NCBI RefSeq assembly: GCF_021538895.1
Contig: NZ_JADDRL010000039.1
Coordinates: 1-64,000 of the forward strand
DNA from: Streptomyces olivochromogenes
GTDB lineage: Bacteria; Actinomycetota; Actinomycetes; Streptomycetales; Streptomycetaceae
Direction: 5' to 3'
Length of the DNA: 64,000 bases
A program made the translations under genes and the position numbers. Each line of letters starts with the position of its first letter. Position 1 is the stretch's first letter. Of this stretch, positions 43,702 through 52,500 are shown piece by piece. The notes under the pieces were generated by a model. It had not been told where the DNA came from. It worked only from the letters and a program-made list of their open reading frames with translations, and searched no databases.

Positions 43702-44960
43702 CGGGCTTCCGCGGGAGGGTTGTCGCGCTCGCGGTTCTGATCGCGACAGCTGTGGTCGCAGTGCTGGTGGTGGTCTCACACGTGTTGCTGAGCCAGGTGA
43801 CCGACGCCGACGCGAACGCTCTGGCGCGTTCGCGTGCGGAGTCGGTGGCGGCAAACGTAGCCGTACGCGGTGGCCACGTCGTGCTGATCGAGAGCGGCAA
43901 CGAAGCGCTGGACACGGTCTCGTGGGTGTATGCCGATGGACACCTCATTGACGGGATCGTGCCGGGAAGCCTCCTTGACCGCGTCGAGGCGCTTGTCGGC
44001 TCCGGGCGGTCCCAAACCGTCACGGTCGGCAGTCACCTTCTGTACGCCCAGCCAATCCGGCTCGAAGGCCACCACGTCATGGCGGTCGTGAGGGTGGATC
44101 TCACGCCGTACGAGACGTCGGAGCAGCGTAGCCTGACGATGTCGCTCATGTTGGGCGGCATCTCGATCCTGCTCGCAGGCGTCGTCGCACACCTCGTGGT
44201 GGGTCGTGCGTTGCGGGTGGTCCACGAAATGGCCGCTCTCGCCGACGACTGGGGCGATCACGAGCCCGGGTGCCGATTCAACCTCGGCGTTCCTCGCGAT
44301 GAGTTCGGGGAGCTCGGGCGAACTCTCGATCGCCTACTTGACCGCGTGGACAACGCGCTTACGGACGAGCGCCGGCTCACCGATGAGATCGCCCACGAGT
44401 TGCGGACGCCCTTGACGGCCCTGCGGGGCGAGGCACAGTTGGCGCAACTCTCCGGTCACCAGGTGGCACCAGAGTCTGTTCTGACCGAGGTCGACCGCCT
44501 GAACACGGCGATCACGACGATTCTGAGTGCCGCCCGGACACGGATCGATGGCGGTACCCGTTGCGATCTCAGGGCGGCGGCGCGACAGGCGATCGCCGGT
44601 CGCTCCATCGAACTCGCCGTCCCGACCAACGTCGACGTCGCCGTGGCATCCGAACTCGTCGTGGCTGTGTTGTCACCGCTGCTGGAGAACGGCCTGCGGC
44701 ATGCGAGTTCGCGCGTCTGGGTCACGGCGCGCATCCAGCCCCAAGGGGTCGTGATCGATGTCCTCGACGATGGCCCGGGGTTCGACCCGGCGGAGGTCGA
44801 CCGGGTCTTCGAAGCGGGCGTGACCAGCGGCGACGGGCACGGGCTGGGGCTGGCCGTGGTAAAGCGTCTCGCCGCGTCCGCGGGAGTGGCAGTCCGTGCG
44901 ATCGCGGATGGTCACGGTCGCGTCGAGGTGACCTTCCCCACGCCAGCGGCGATCGCGTAG
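43692..44960 (+). CDS. Sensor histidine kinase next to COG4705 genes
   Basis: A 422-residue kinase: TM1 about 8-30, extracytoplasmic domain about 35-150 (VRGGHVVLIESGNEALDTVS, QPIRLEGHHVMAVV), TM2 about 152-172, HAMP, HisKA AHELRTPLTALRGE, HATPase with LLENGLRHAS and GHGLGLAVV. The external domain of about 115 residues can bind a ligand directly. The first COG4705 gene begins 38 nt after the stop, tying the pair functionally. Confidence 0.92.
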   Translation: MGVTGFRGRVVALAVLIATAVVAVLVVVSHVLLSQVTDADANALARSRAESVAANVAVRGGHVVLIESGNEALDTVSWVYADGHLIDGIVPGSLLDRVEALVGSGRSQTVTVGSHLLYAQPIRLEGHHVMAVVRVDLTPYETSEQRSLTMSLMLGGISILLAGVVAHLVVGRALRVVHEMAALADDWGDHEPGCRFNLGVPRDEFGELGRTLDRLLDRVDNALTDERRLTDEIAHELRTPLTALRGEAQLAQLSGHQVAPESVLTEVDRLNTAITTILSAARTRIDGGTRCDLRAAARQAIAGRSIELAVPTNVDVAVASELVVAVLSPLLENGLRHASSRVWVTARIQPQGVVIDVLDDGPGFDPAEVDRVFEAGVTSGDGHGLGLAVVKRLAASAGVAVRAIADGHGRVEVTFPTPAAIA

Positions 44961-44961
44961 T

Positions 44962-44979
44962 CAGGTTGTGTGCAGGTTG
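44962..44979 (+). promoter_or_regulatory. CAGGTTG direct repeat, 11-bp period
   Basis: CAGGTTG (44962-44968) and CAGGTTG (44973-44979) lie in the gap between the kinase and the first COG4705 gene, ending 19 nt before its ATG. OmpR-type regulators typically bind direct repeats of one helical turn. Confidence 0.55.
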
Positions 44980-44998
44980 GCCGAGCCAGCCTTGCCGC

Positions 44999-46273
44999 AT
45001 GACAACGACGAGCGAAGCCCGCACGCACCGCAGCGGGCGGCTGATGCTGAACAAGGTTCCCGAGGTCACCGTCTGGTTCTGGGTGATCAAGATCCTGTGC
45101 ACGACCGTCGGTGAGAGCTTCGCCGACTGGATCAACATGAAGCTGGGCGTCGGCCTGGTGAACACGGCCTGGATCTTCACTGCGGTGTTCGTCGTGGTCC
45201 TGGGCGCCCAGCTGCGGCTGAAGCGGTACGTCCCGTTCCCGTACTGGCTGACCGTGGTCGTTGTCAGCGTCACGGGCACGCTGTACACCGACATCCTGAC
45301 CGACCAGCTCAACGTGCCGCTGTGGATCAGCACCACCGTGTTCTCGATCCTGCTCGCCGTGGTCTTCGGCGCGTGGTGGCTGCGCGAGCGCACCCTCTCG
45401 ATCCACTCGGTCAACACGCTTCCGCGTGAGTCGTTCTACTGGCTCACCGTTCTCGTCACCTTCGCGCTCGGCACCGCGACCGGCGACTGGACCCTCGAGC
45501 TCACCGGCTGGAGCCCGGGCGTCTCGGTCCTGCTGCCGCTCGGCCTCATCGCGGCGATCGCGCTGCTGCGGAAGTTCGGCGCGAACCCGGTGCTGTCCTT
45601 CTGGCTCGCCTACATCCTGACCCGCCCGCTGGGCGCCAACATCGGCGACTGGCTCGCCTCCCCCAAGGTCGCTCAGCCGGGCGAGCCGACCGGCCTCGCG
45701 CTGGGCACCTTCACCACCAGCCTGATCTTCCTCGGACTGATCCTGGCGACCGTCATCTACCTGACGGTGACGCGCTCCGACGTGACCGAGACCTACGACG
45801 CCACGCACACCGCGCAGATCACCGCCAACCCGCACAGGGAGCGCATCGCGCTGGCGTGCTTCGCCCTCCTCGCCGTCGCCACCGGGGGTCTGCTGGTCTG
45901 GGCGCACAGTCAGCCGCACGTCGGCCCGGCGCCGGAGGACGACGCCACCTCCACCGTTCAGCTCGCCCCTGGCCAGGCCGTGAAGAAGTTCCCGTCCACG
46001 AAGGTCGACGCGCTGAAGGCACTCGCATCGACCTCGCTCAAGGACGCACGGTCGGGTGACGCGACCGGGGCCCAGGCAGCCGCCCAGTCGCTGCGAGACC
46101 TCTGGGATGCCGACCAAGCCTCGTTGCAGCCGCTGGACAACACCGGCTGGACGTTCCTCGACGCCCAGATGGACCAGGTCCTGAAGACCTTCGGCATCGA
46201 CCACGCGAACCCGCCGATGTCGCCGGCACAGCAGGAGGGTGAACTCAACACCCTCCTCACAGATATGCGCTGA
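44999..46273 (+). CDS. COG4705-type membrane protein with fourfold repeat and C-terminal extracytoplasmic domain
   Basis: A 424-residue protein, first of three paralogues. Residues 20-250 hold about eight hydrophobic helices arranged as four repeats, each containing W-x9-G-x4-D: W28-G38-D43, W83-G93-D98, W148-G158-D163, W202-G212-D217. Four membrane-embedded Asp with matching Gly and Trp suggest an ion-handling transporter or channel (inference; no function is known for the family). A ninth helix (about 285-303) leads into a helical domain of about 120 residues (ALKALASTSLKDARSG, AAQSLRDLWDADQ) absent from the other two. Begins 38 nt after the kinase gene. Confidence 0.8.
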   Translation: MTTTSEARTHRSGRLMLNKVPEVTVWFWVIKILCTTVGESFADWINMKLGVGLVNTAWIFTAVFVVVLGAQLRLKRYVPFPYWLTVVVVSVTGTLYTDILTDQLNVPLWISTTVFSILLAVVFGAWWLRERTLSIHSVNTLPRESFYWLTVLVTFALGTATGDWTLELTGWSPGVSVLLPLGLIAAIALLRKFGANPVLSFWLAYILTRPLGANIGDWLASPKVAQPGEPTGLALGTFTTSLIFLGLILATVIYLTVTRSDVTETYDATHTAQITANPHRERIALACFALLAVATGGLLVWAHSQPHVGPAPEDDATSTVQLAPGQAVKKFPSTKVDALKALASTSLKDARSGDATGAQAAAQSLRDLWDADQASLQPLDNTGWTFLDAQMDQVLKTFGIDHANPPMSPAQQEGELNTLLTDMR

Positions 46274-46279
46274 CGGACC

Positions 46280-46316
46280 TGATCGGCGGCGAATCCGCTG
46301 GATTCGCCGCCGATCA
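46280..46316 (+). terminator. Strong stem-loop after the first COG4705 gene
   Basis: A perfect 17-bp stem (46280-46296 with 46300-46316) with a 3-nt loop, starting 6 nt after the stop. No T-run, as is common in Streptomyces. Confidence 0.8.
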
Positions 46317-46499
46317 CGCTCTCTCGGGGCACGGGATCCGTGACGCCACGTCTGCTCCACAAGCACCGCCTCCTGCGGCATGCCGAGTCCTGGCGCGTAC
46401 CCGTCGTAGTGCACCGCCTCGCCGCGCGGGAAGCCCGTCACCTGTCCCCGCCGGACACGGCTACAGCGCGTGGTGCATCTGGTGGCGCCGGGTTGCGAG

Positions 46500-46940
46500 G
46501 ACGGGTGACGGGCTGACGAAGGCCCGCCATGGTCGCCGTCGCCGTCTCCCTTGCCCGTCCAGACCGTGGCTCCGACGGCCACGGGCATCGTGACGATCAG
46601 GATCATCGTGGTGATCAGGCCACTGCCGCCGTCCGTGTCGGGGTGCGGCGCAGGGGGATTGCCAGGTGCAGGGCGAGCCCCGCCGACATGGTGGTGGGGG
46701 TGCGCAACATGCGGCCCAGGTAGCGGACGGGGACCAGGAGTCCGACCGAGAAGAGCACGAGGAGAGCAGCATGGTCCCGGCGCAGCCACAGACCTGGGCC
46801 GGGCAGAAGGAGAGCGGCGGCGTAGGACAGTACGCCGGCCCGGCCGAGCCCCCGACGCAGCCATTTCGTCGCTTGGCCAAGGGGTGGGGGGAGGCAGGTG
46901 GATGGTTCACGGCAGCTCTCGTCCGGGACGGCGGACGGGG
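46500..46940 (-). pseudogene. Bile acid:sodium symporter-like protein, broken remnant
   Basis: The minus strand reads LLVLFSVGLLVPVRYLGRML and TTMSAGLALHLAIPLRR, then in another frame ITTMILIVTMPVAVGATVWT and GKGDGDG. These follow a Streptomyces bile acid:sodium symporter-like family (VLTAGLLVPxRDLGRMLRxP...GATVWTGKGxGD, remembered). An indel splits it, and the helices before and after are missing. Confidence 0.5.
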
Positions 46941-47039
46941 AAGGGCGGAGCACCGCTATGAGAAGGCCGTGGCCAGGAGTTGTCACGGCACCGTGCTGCT
47001 CGGGCGAGGACGGCGGGGCGGCGGATGCCGCACAGCAGT

Positions 47040-47056
47040 CAGGATGAGTTCAGGTA
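47040..47056 (+). promoter_or_regulatory. CAGGAT/CAGGTA direct repeat, 11-bp period
   Basis: CAGGAT (47040) and CAGGTA (47051) are 11 bp apart and end 22 nt before the second COG4705 start, matching the position and period of the repeat before the first copy. Confidence 0.55.
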
Positions 47057-47078
47057 GTCAGTGGCACGGTCGGGTCTC

Positions 47079-47915
47079 ATGGCATACGAGACATCAGAAA
47101 CCACGGCGGCCTCATCGGTCGACGCCGTGGCGTCCTCGGGCCGCCGGTTGCGCTGGAACAAGGTGCCCGAGGTCACTGTCTACTTCTGGATCATAAAAGT
47201 GCTCTGCACGACGGTCGGCGAGACCGCTGCCGACCTGCTCAACGAGAAGGCCGGGCTCGGCCTGACCGGTGTGTCGGTGCTGATGAGCGCCCTGCTGGCG
47301 GTCGTTCTGGTCGTGCAGTTCCGCACCACTGCCTACCGTGCCGGCGTGTACTGGCCGGTCGTCGCGCTGATCAGCGTCGTCGGCACGCTGATCAGCGACA
47401 ACCTCACCGACAACATGGGCGTGCCGCTGGAGACCAGTACCACGGCCTTCGCGATCATCCTCGCGGTCGTCTTCGTGGTCTGGTATCGCCGCGAGCGGAT
47501 GTTGTCCATCCACAGCATCGACACCACGGGCCGTGAGTCCTTCTATTGGCTCGCCGTCCTGTTCACGTTCGCCCTCGGCACGGCCGCCGGCGACCTGGTC
47601 TCCGAACGGATGGACTTCGGCTACTGGCTGTCCGCAGTCCTCTTCGGCCTGGTCATCGCCGCGGTCGCCCTCGCGCACTTCGCGCTTGACCTGGACGCGG
47701 TGTGGAGCTTCTGGATGGTCTACGTCCTCACCCGCCCCCTCGGCGCGTCCGTCGGCGATTACCTCTCGCACCCGACCGTTGACGGCGGAGTGGGTCTGGG
47801 CATCGTCGTCACGAGCGGGCTGTTCCTCAGTGTCACCCTCGGTCTGGTGGTGTATCTGGCGGTGACCCGGACGGACGTCGCGCAGCCGCAGCAAACCGCG
47901 CGCCACGCCGCCTGA
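47079..47915 (+). CDS. COG4705-type membrane protein, second paralogue
   Basis: A 278-residue protein with the same fourfold repeat: W37-G47-D52, W92-G102-D107, W157-G167-D172, W212-G222-D227. Closest to the first paralogue in sequence (KVPEVTVYFWIIKVLCTTVG, RESFYWLAVLFTFALGTAAG, VLTRPLGASVGD) but lacking its C-terminal domain; it ends with VYLAVTRTDV like the core of the first. The ATG at 47079 is preferred; the frame also has an ATG at 47061 that would overlap the region just after the CAGG repeats. Transcribed with the third copy or separately. Confidence 0.8.
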   Translation: MAYETSETTAASSVDAVASSGRRLRWNKVPEVTVYFWIIKVLCTTVGETAADLLNEKAGLGLTGVSVLMSALLAVVLVVQFRTTAYRAGVYWPVVALISVVGTLISDNLTDNMGVPLETSTTAFAIILAVVFVVWYRRERMLSIHSIDTTGRESFYWLAVLFTFALGTAAGDLVSERMDFGYWLSAVLFGLVIAAVALAHFALDLDAVWSFWMVYVLTRPLGASVGDYLSHPTVDGGVGLGIVVTSGLFLSVTLGLVVYLAVTRTDVAQPQQTARHAA

Positions 47916-48001
47916 ACAGGGACGGGGCAGGCGTTCAGGAGGTGTTCGGGTTGACGCTGCGAAGGTCGTTGATCGCGATCGCCTCGCCGCGATCGCCCAT
48001 C

Positions 48002-48043
48002 CGGCAGGGCGCCCGCCCCCATCGCTGGGCGAGCGCCCTGCCG
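48002..48043 (+). terminator. Stem-loop between second and third COG4705 genes
   Basis: CGGCAGGGCGC (48002-48012) pairs with GCGCCCTGCCG (48033-48043) over a 20-nt loop; it ends about 26 nt before the third start codon, so it could also act as a leader structure. Confidence 0.5.
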
Positions 48044-48069
48044 TACGACCACACAAGGAGCCCCCCACC

Positions 48070-48927
48070 TTGCAGCATCCGAAAGACCTCACCGACCTCG
48101 ACGTCGCGAGCATGCCGACGTCGGTGATGAAGAAACTGCCCGAAGTCACTCTCGCCTTCTGGATCATGAAGATCGCGGCGACGACACTGGGCGAGACTGC
48201 CGGAGACCTCTTCTCCCAGACCTTGAAACTGGGTTACTTCCTCACCACGATCGCCCTGTTCCTGATCTTCGTGGTGACGCTCGTCGTTCAGCTCAGGTCC
48301 CGCCGCTACAACCCGTTCTTCTACTGGACGGTCATCCTGTCGACCAGCATGGCCGGCACCACAATGTCCGACTTCATGAACCGCGACGCCAGTACCAAGT
48401 ACCTCTCCAACGGTGCCACTTCACTCGGCTGGGGACCACAGGGCCTCGGCCTCGGCTACCCGGCCGGCGCGGCGATCCTCGTCTCGATCCTGATGGTCAT
48501 CTTCGCGGTCTGGTGGCTGAGCGGGATGACCTTCCAGATCCGTGACATCGTCACCTTTCGCGGCGAGGCCCTGTTCTGGTCGGCGATCCTCGTTTCCAAC
48601 ACCCTCGGCACCTCCATGGGCGACTTCCTGTCCGACAGCTCCGGGCTCGGCTACGCCGGCGGCGCGCTGCTGGTGACCGGGCTGCTCGCCGTCCTGGTGG
48701 CCCTGATGAGGGTGCCGGTGGTGCCGAACGTCCTGCTGTTCTGGATCGCGTTCGTCCTCACGCGCCCGCTCGGTGCCACCGCGGGCGACTTCCTGACCAA
48801 GCCGGTCGCCAAGGGCGGTCTCAACCTTGGTACCCCCGGTTCCTCAGCGGTCCTGCTGGCCGTCCTGCTCGGCCTCATGGCCTACGCGCATGTCCAGGAG
48901 GGCAGGACCCGCAGCGAGCGGGCGTAG
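48070..48927 (+). CDS. COG4705-type membrane protein, third paralogue
   Basis: A 285-residue protein, the most divergent copy, again with four exact repeats: W31-G41-D46, W86-G96-D101, W170-G180-D185, W225-G235-D240. The second and third repeats are separated by an extra loop of about 25 residues (DASTKYLSNGATSLGWGPQG). TTG start with AAGGAG 9 nt upstream. The three copies share repeat positions but only moderate overall identity, so the duplication is old. Confidence 0.8.
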   Translation: MQHPKDLTDLDVASMPTSVMKKLPEVTLAFWIMKIAATTLGETAGDLFSQTLKLGYFLTTIALFLIFVVTLVVQLRSRRYNPFFYWTVILSTSMAGTTMSDFMNRDASTKYLSNGATSLGWGPQGLGLGYPAGAAILVSILMVIFAVWWLSGMTFQIRDIVTFRGEALFWSAILVSNTLGTSMGDFLSDSSGLGYAGGALLVTGLLAVLVALMRVPVVPNVLLFWIAFVLTRPLGATAGDFLTKPVAKGGLNLGTPGSSAVLLAVLLGLMAYAHVQEGRTRSERA

Positions 48928-49225
48928 CCGCTCAGCCCATGGGCAGATCGGCCAGGGAGCGCGCCCCGGGACTTTGTCCGGGGTCGTGGGGCGCCTCGCC
49001 GCCGACGGTACGGGCAGGGCGCCGCGCGAGCGGTAGTCCGAGGCTCGCGCCGTCGTGCCCGTCCCCACGATCGGCGCGGCGGCCGGGCTGGAAGAGCTCG
49101 CCCAGGAACTCCACCGGTGCCCCGTCTTCTCACCCGCCCCTAACCCTACAAGCCGTAGTGTGGGATGTCCTCCTACGAGCTGTAGAGGATTCGATTCCGT
49201 GGCGTGCGACGACGAAAGGTGCAAG
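48928..49225. other. Intergenic region before the glycosyltransferase
   Basis: No convincing gene. The last 80 nt hold two CTAC-N5-GTAG dyads (listed separately) and the start region of the next gene. Confidence 0.45.
49146..49185. promoter_or_regulatory. Two CTAC-N5-GTAG dyads
   Basis: CTAC-AAGCC-GTAG (49146-49158) and CTAC-GAGCT-GTAG (49173-49185), centres 27 bp apart, upstream of the glycosyltransferase gene. Short CTAC/GTAG dyads resemble operators of BlaI/CopY-type repressors, none of which is adjacent. Confidence 0.5.
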
Positions 49226-50716
49226 ATGACCGACGGCTCGAACGCCACGAGGACCGGTGTCCCCCGCGCCAGCCACCCCTCGCAGACCATCCGGACTCGG
49301 CGTGCGCGGGGCGAGCCCCGGCTCGGGGCGGTCGCAGCCGCCTTCGTGATCGCCCAGCTCGTCCTCGTACGGCCGGATCTCGGTCTCGGCTGGGACGAGA
49401 CCGTCTACGTCAGCCAGGTCAGCGGTCACGTTCCCGCCGCCTACTTCAGCGCGCCCCGCTCCCGCGGCATCTCACTCCTCGTCGCGCCGATCGCATCGTG
49501 GTCCGACTCCACCGCCCTGCTCCGGATCTACCTGGCCCTCCTCTCCGGCCTGGCCCTCTACTTCGCCCTGCGCGTATGGCGAGGCCACCTCGGGCCCGGC
49601 GTCCTGGCCTTGGCCGGTGCCCTGTTCGCCTCGTTGTGGGTGACGCTGTTCTACGGCCCCCAGGCCATGCCCAACTACTGGGTCGCCATCGGTGCCCTGG
49701 CCTGCGTCGGCTGCTTCCTGCGCGCCTGCGCGAACGCGCGGGACCGGGCGGCCTGGTGGGGTCTCTTCGCGGGCGCGGCGCTGATGGCGGGGATGCGCCC
49801 CATGGACGCGGTCTACGTCGTGCTGCCCCTGCTCGCTCTCTCCGTGCGTCGCCCGCGTCTTCTCGTCGTGCTGGTCGTGGGGCTGGTGGCGGGTGCCGGC
49901 GAGTGGGTGATCGAGGCGTATGCGAGCTACGGCGGCCTCGCGCAGCGCCTGTCTGCTGCCTCCGCCATCCAGGGCGGTCTCGGCTGGCACCTCGCGGTGG
50001 TCGACCAGCTGCGCAGTCTCGGCGGACGTACTCTGTGCCGGCCCTGCACCGCGTCGGCCCCCAGCCCGGTGGTGACCCTGTGGTGGTTCGCGCTGCCGCT
50101 CCTCGCCGTCCTGGGCGCTGTGGTCGCCGTCCGCGCCCGGCACGCGCGGCCCATCCTGCTTCCGCTGGCCTGCGCCGTCACGGCCGCAGTCCCCTATCTG
50201 TTCCTCATCGGCTACGCGGCCCCCCGCTTCCTGTTGCCCGCCTACGCCCTGCTCGCCCTCCCTGTCGCCCACGGTCTGGCCCACTTGGTCACGGCCCCGA
50301 TCGGTCGGATCGCGCGCACTGTCGCCGTCAGCCTGGTGGCGATCGGTGTGGCGGGTCACCTGGCCGTGCAGTACGTCGTCCTGGAGCACACCGTGCACAG
50401 CTCCGCGGCCTCCCGCGCCGACTGGTCCCGCACCGCCGCCGCCCTCCACAAACTTGGTGTACGGCAGCCCTGCCTGCTCAGCGGCTACGACGCCGTGCCG
50501 ATCGCCTCCTACAGCGGCTGTGGCTCTGCACAGACGGCGGGGCATGACACCAGCACCACCGTGGCCGAGCTGACGCGTGCCGCTCACCGCACATCTTTTT
50601 TCGCTGTCCTCGCTCCGCCTGGGGGCCATCCGCCCGCGTACGCGCGCACCTGGCCCGAGGACGAAGTCGGCGGTCTTCGGGCGTACGTGGCACCCGATGC
50701 ACGGCAGGGGAGGTGA
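49226..50716 (+). CDS. PMT-like membrane glycosyltransferase
   Basis: A 496-residue multi-spanning protein with about ten helices and an external catalytic-type loop after TM1 (PDLGLGWDETVYVSQVSGHV, with the DE pair of GT-C enzymes). It resembles actinobacterial GT39/GT87-type polyprenyl-phosphate-dependent glycosyltransferases, which transfer a sugar outside the membrane. ATG at 49226 with AAAGGTG upstream. Its stop overlaps the GTG of the next gene (GTGA), so they are coupled. The acceptor is unknown. Confidence 0.72.
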   Translation: MTDGSNATRTGVPRASHPSQTIRTRRARGEPRLGAVAAAFVIAQLVLVRPDLGLGWDETVYVSQVSGHVPAAYFSAPRSRGISLLVAPIASWSDSTALLRIYLALLSGLALYFALRVWRGHLGPGVLALAGALFASLWVTLFYGPQAMPNYWVAIGALACVGCFLRACANARDRAAWWGLFAGAALMAGMRPMDAVYVVLPLLALSVRRPRLLVVLVVGLVAGAGEWVIEAYASYGGLAQRLSAASAIQGGLGWHLAVVDQLRSLGGRTLCRPCTASAPSPVVTLWWFALPLLAVLGAVVAVRARHARPILLPLACAVTAAVPYLFLIGYAAPRFLLPAYALLALPVAHGLAHLVTAPIGRIARTVAVSLVAIGVAGHLAVQYVVLEHTVHSSAASRADWSRTAAALHKLGVRQPCLLSGYDAVPIASYSGCGSAQTAGHDTSTTVAELTRAAHRTSFFAVLAPPGGHPPAYARTWPEDEVGGLRAYVAPDARQGR

Positions 50717-51659
50717 GCGTCGTGACCGCGACCGAGAGCCTGCCGACCACCGTGGGCAGGCGCCTGTACGTCCGACTGGGAATCACCCTGATTGCGCTCG
50801 CCGCTGCCGGCGGGATGCTCGCCACGCACCGCACCACTCTGTCCCGTTGCACCGACCGGCTGGCCGCCGCCGACGGGGAGTGGCTGGTACGCGCCTGCGT
50901 CGCCGCTGCGGCCACATGGGTGTGCACGGCCCTGGCCCAGCAGGGGGCGGTGGCCGAACGGCTGCCCAGGGGGCGGCTGGTGGCGGCACAGTTCGCGGCC
51001 GGCGCTGCCCATCACCTCCTTGCGGCAGGTGTCGGAGCGACGGTGGTCAACCTGCGGTTCCTGACACGATGCGGGCTGTCCACTCGGCGCGAGGCGACCT
51101 CGCTGGCGATGAAGGCGGCGGTCGGCGGGATGGCCCGGTGTGCGCTGGGGGTGGCCCTGCTGGTCGCCTCGCCCGGCACGGTCCATCTCTCTGCGCGGGT
51201 CCCCCATGTGCTGGTCCTGCTGCCGGTGGCGACCGGAGCCGCCGTCCTGGCGGCCGCGATCAGCGGCCGCCTCAGACAACGGTGGCCCGGGCCTTGGCCG
51301 ACGTGCGGGAGGTGCACCGGCACCGGGCACGGACCTGTGCTCTGTGGGGCGGTTCGGTCGCGTTCGCTCTGCTGCATGCCGGGGTGATCGTTGCCGTGGT
51401 CCACGCGATCGGCCTCGGCCTGCCCGCGAGCCGCGTGGCCATGGCCCACCTGGTCGCCAGCGGCGCGGCGGCACTGCTGCCCACGCCGGGCGGACTGGGG
51501 TCGCTGGATGCTGCGCTGGTCCTCGCGCTCACGGCGGTCGGCGCGCCGGGACCGGCGGCGGTCTCAGCGGTGCTCGGCTACCGCCTGCTGACCGGATGGC
51601 TGCCGATGGCCCCAGGGCTGCTGGCCCTGGCGCTGCTGGCCCGCCGCTCGGCATTGTGA
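50713..51659 (+). pseudogene. UPF0104/LPG-synthase-TM-type membrane protein, frameshifted
   Basis: The frame from GTG 50713 gives helices LYVRLGITLIALAAAGGMLA to LLPVATGAAVLAAAISGRLR. Near 51285 the family continuation switches frame: ARALADVREVHRHRARTCAL, LLPTPGGLGSLDAALVLALT, AVLGYRLLTGWLPM. Together the halves give the complete UPF0104 (lysylphosphatidylglycerol synthase membrane-region) pattern with its LLPTPGG motif. A 1-nt deletion or 2-nt insertion explains the break, either mutation or assembly error. Coupled to the glycosyltransferase, as such proteins often are in lipid-linked sugar export. Confidence 0.7.
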
Positions 51660-51707
51660 ACCGGCGAGGTGCTTGCTCGCCGAGCCGCGGGCGCCGCGCG
51701 CACCTGC

Positions 51708-52454
51708 TCAGTCCGGCGGATCCGGTTTCCGTTCCAGCCGGTATCCGTGCCCCCGCAACGTGGTGATCCGGGGCAGCCGGGCCGGTCGCCCCTGCGACTG
51801 TGCCGCCTCGGTGAGTCTGCGGCGCAGGCCTGCCAACGTCACGTCGAGGGTCTTGGTGGAGCCGAACCAGTTCTCGTCCCACACCTCGGCCATCAGCGTC
51901 TCGCGCGAGACCGCCTCGCCGACCCGCTCGGACAGCACCGCGAGCAGGTCGAACTCCTTGGCCCGCAGCGGGACGTCCTTGCCGAGCAGTGCGCAGCGAC
52001 GGGCCGTGATGTCGACGACCAGATCGCCCACCTGCACCGGCTCCCGGGCCGGCATGGCTACCACGTGCCGTCTGAGGTGAGCCCGCAGCCGGGCGAGCAG
52101 CACGGTCAGGCTGAACGGCTTGACCAGGTAGTCGTCGGCCCCGGCGTCCAGCCCGGCGATGATGTCGATGTCGTCGGTCCGTGCCGTCAGTACGACGATC
52201 AGCAGGTCGGGGAGGCGGGCGCGCAGCTGCCGGGCGACGTCCAGGCCGTCCATGTCCGGCAGCCCCAGGTCCAGCAGCAGTACCTCATAAGGCGCCTGCT
52301 CGGCCTCCGCCAGCGCGCCCGCTCCGGTGCGGCACCACGTCGGGGCGAAGTCGTGGCCGCGCAGGCCGGTTTCCAGGTGGCGGCCGATGGTGTCGTCGTC
52401 CTCGACGACGAGGACGCGCAGTCGGCTGCGGTCCGGTGCTGCGGGCGTGCGCAT
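51708..52454 (-). CDS. OmpR-family response regulator
   Basis: A 248-residue two-component regulator: VVEDDDT, LLLDLGLPDMDG, LVKPF and winged helix RAKEFDLLAVLSERVGEAVS with LDVTLAGLRRRL. ATG at 52454. It is last in the minus-strand block of ABC genes, about 90 nt after the permease stop, while its probable kinase is at the other end of the block on the plus strand. A 36-bp tandem duplication lies between it and the permease. Confidence 0.92.
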   Translation of the reverse strand: MRTPAAPDRSRLRVLVVEDDDTIGRHLETGLRGHDFAPTWCRTGAGALAEAEQAPYEVLLLDLGLPDMDGLDVARQLRARLPDLLIVVLTARTDDIDIIAGLDAGADDYLVKPFSLTVLLARLRAHLRRHVVAMPAREPVQVGDLVVDITARRCALLGKDVPLRAKEFDLLAVLSERVGEAVSRETLMAEVWDENWFGSTKTLDVTLAGLRRRLTEAAQSQGRPARLPRITTLRGHGYRLERKPDPPD

Positions 52455-52500
52455 GGTCGACAGCCTAGGAGCCGCCGGGGCGAGGGGCCCGTCGTGGGTG

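Noticed and set aside
44912..46864. 650-codon minus-strand open frame
   Set aside because: Antisense to the first COG4705 gene; only its first 120 codons overlap a genuine symporter remnant.
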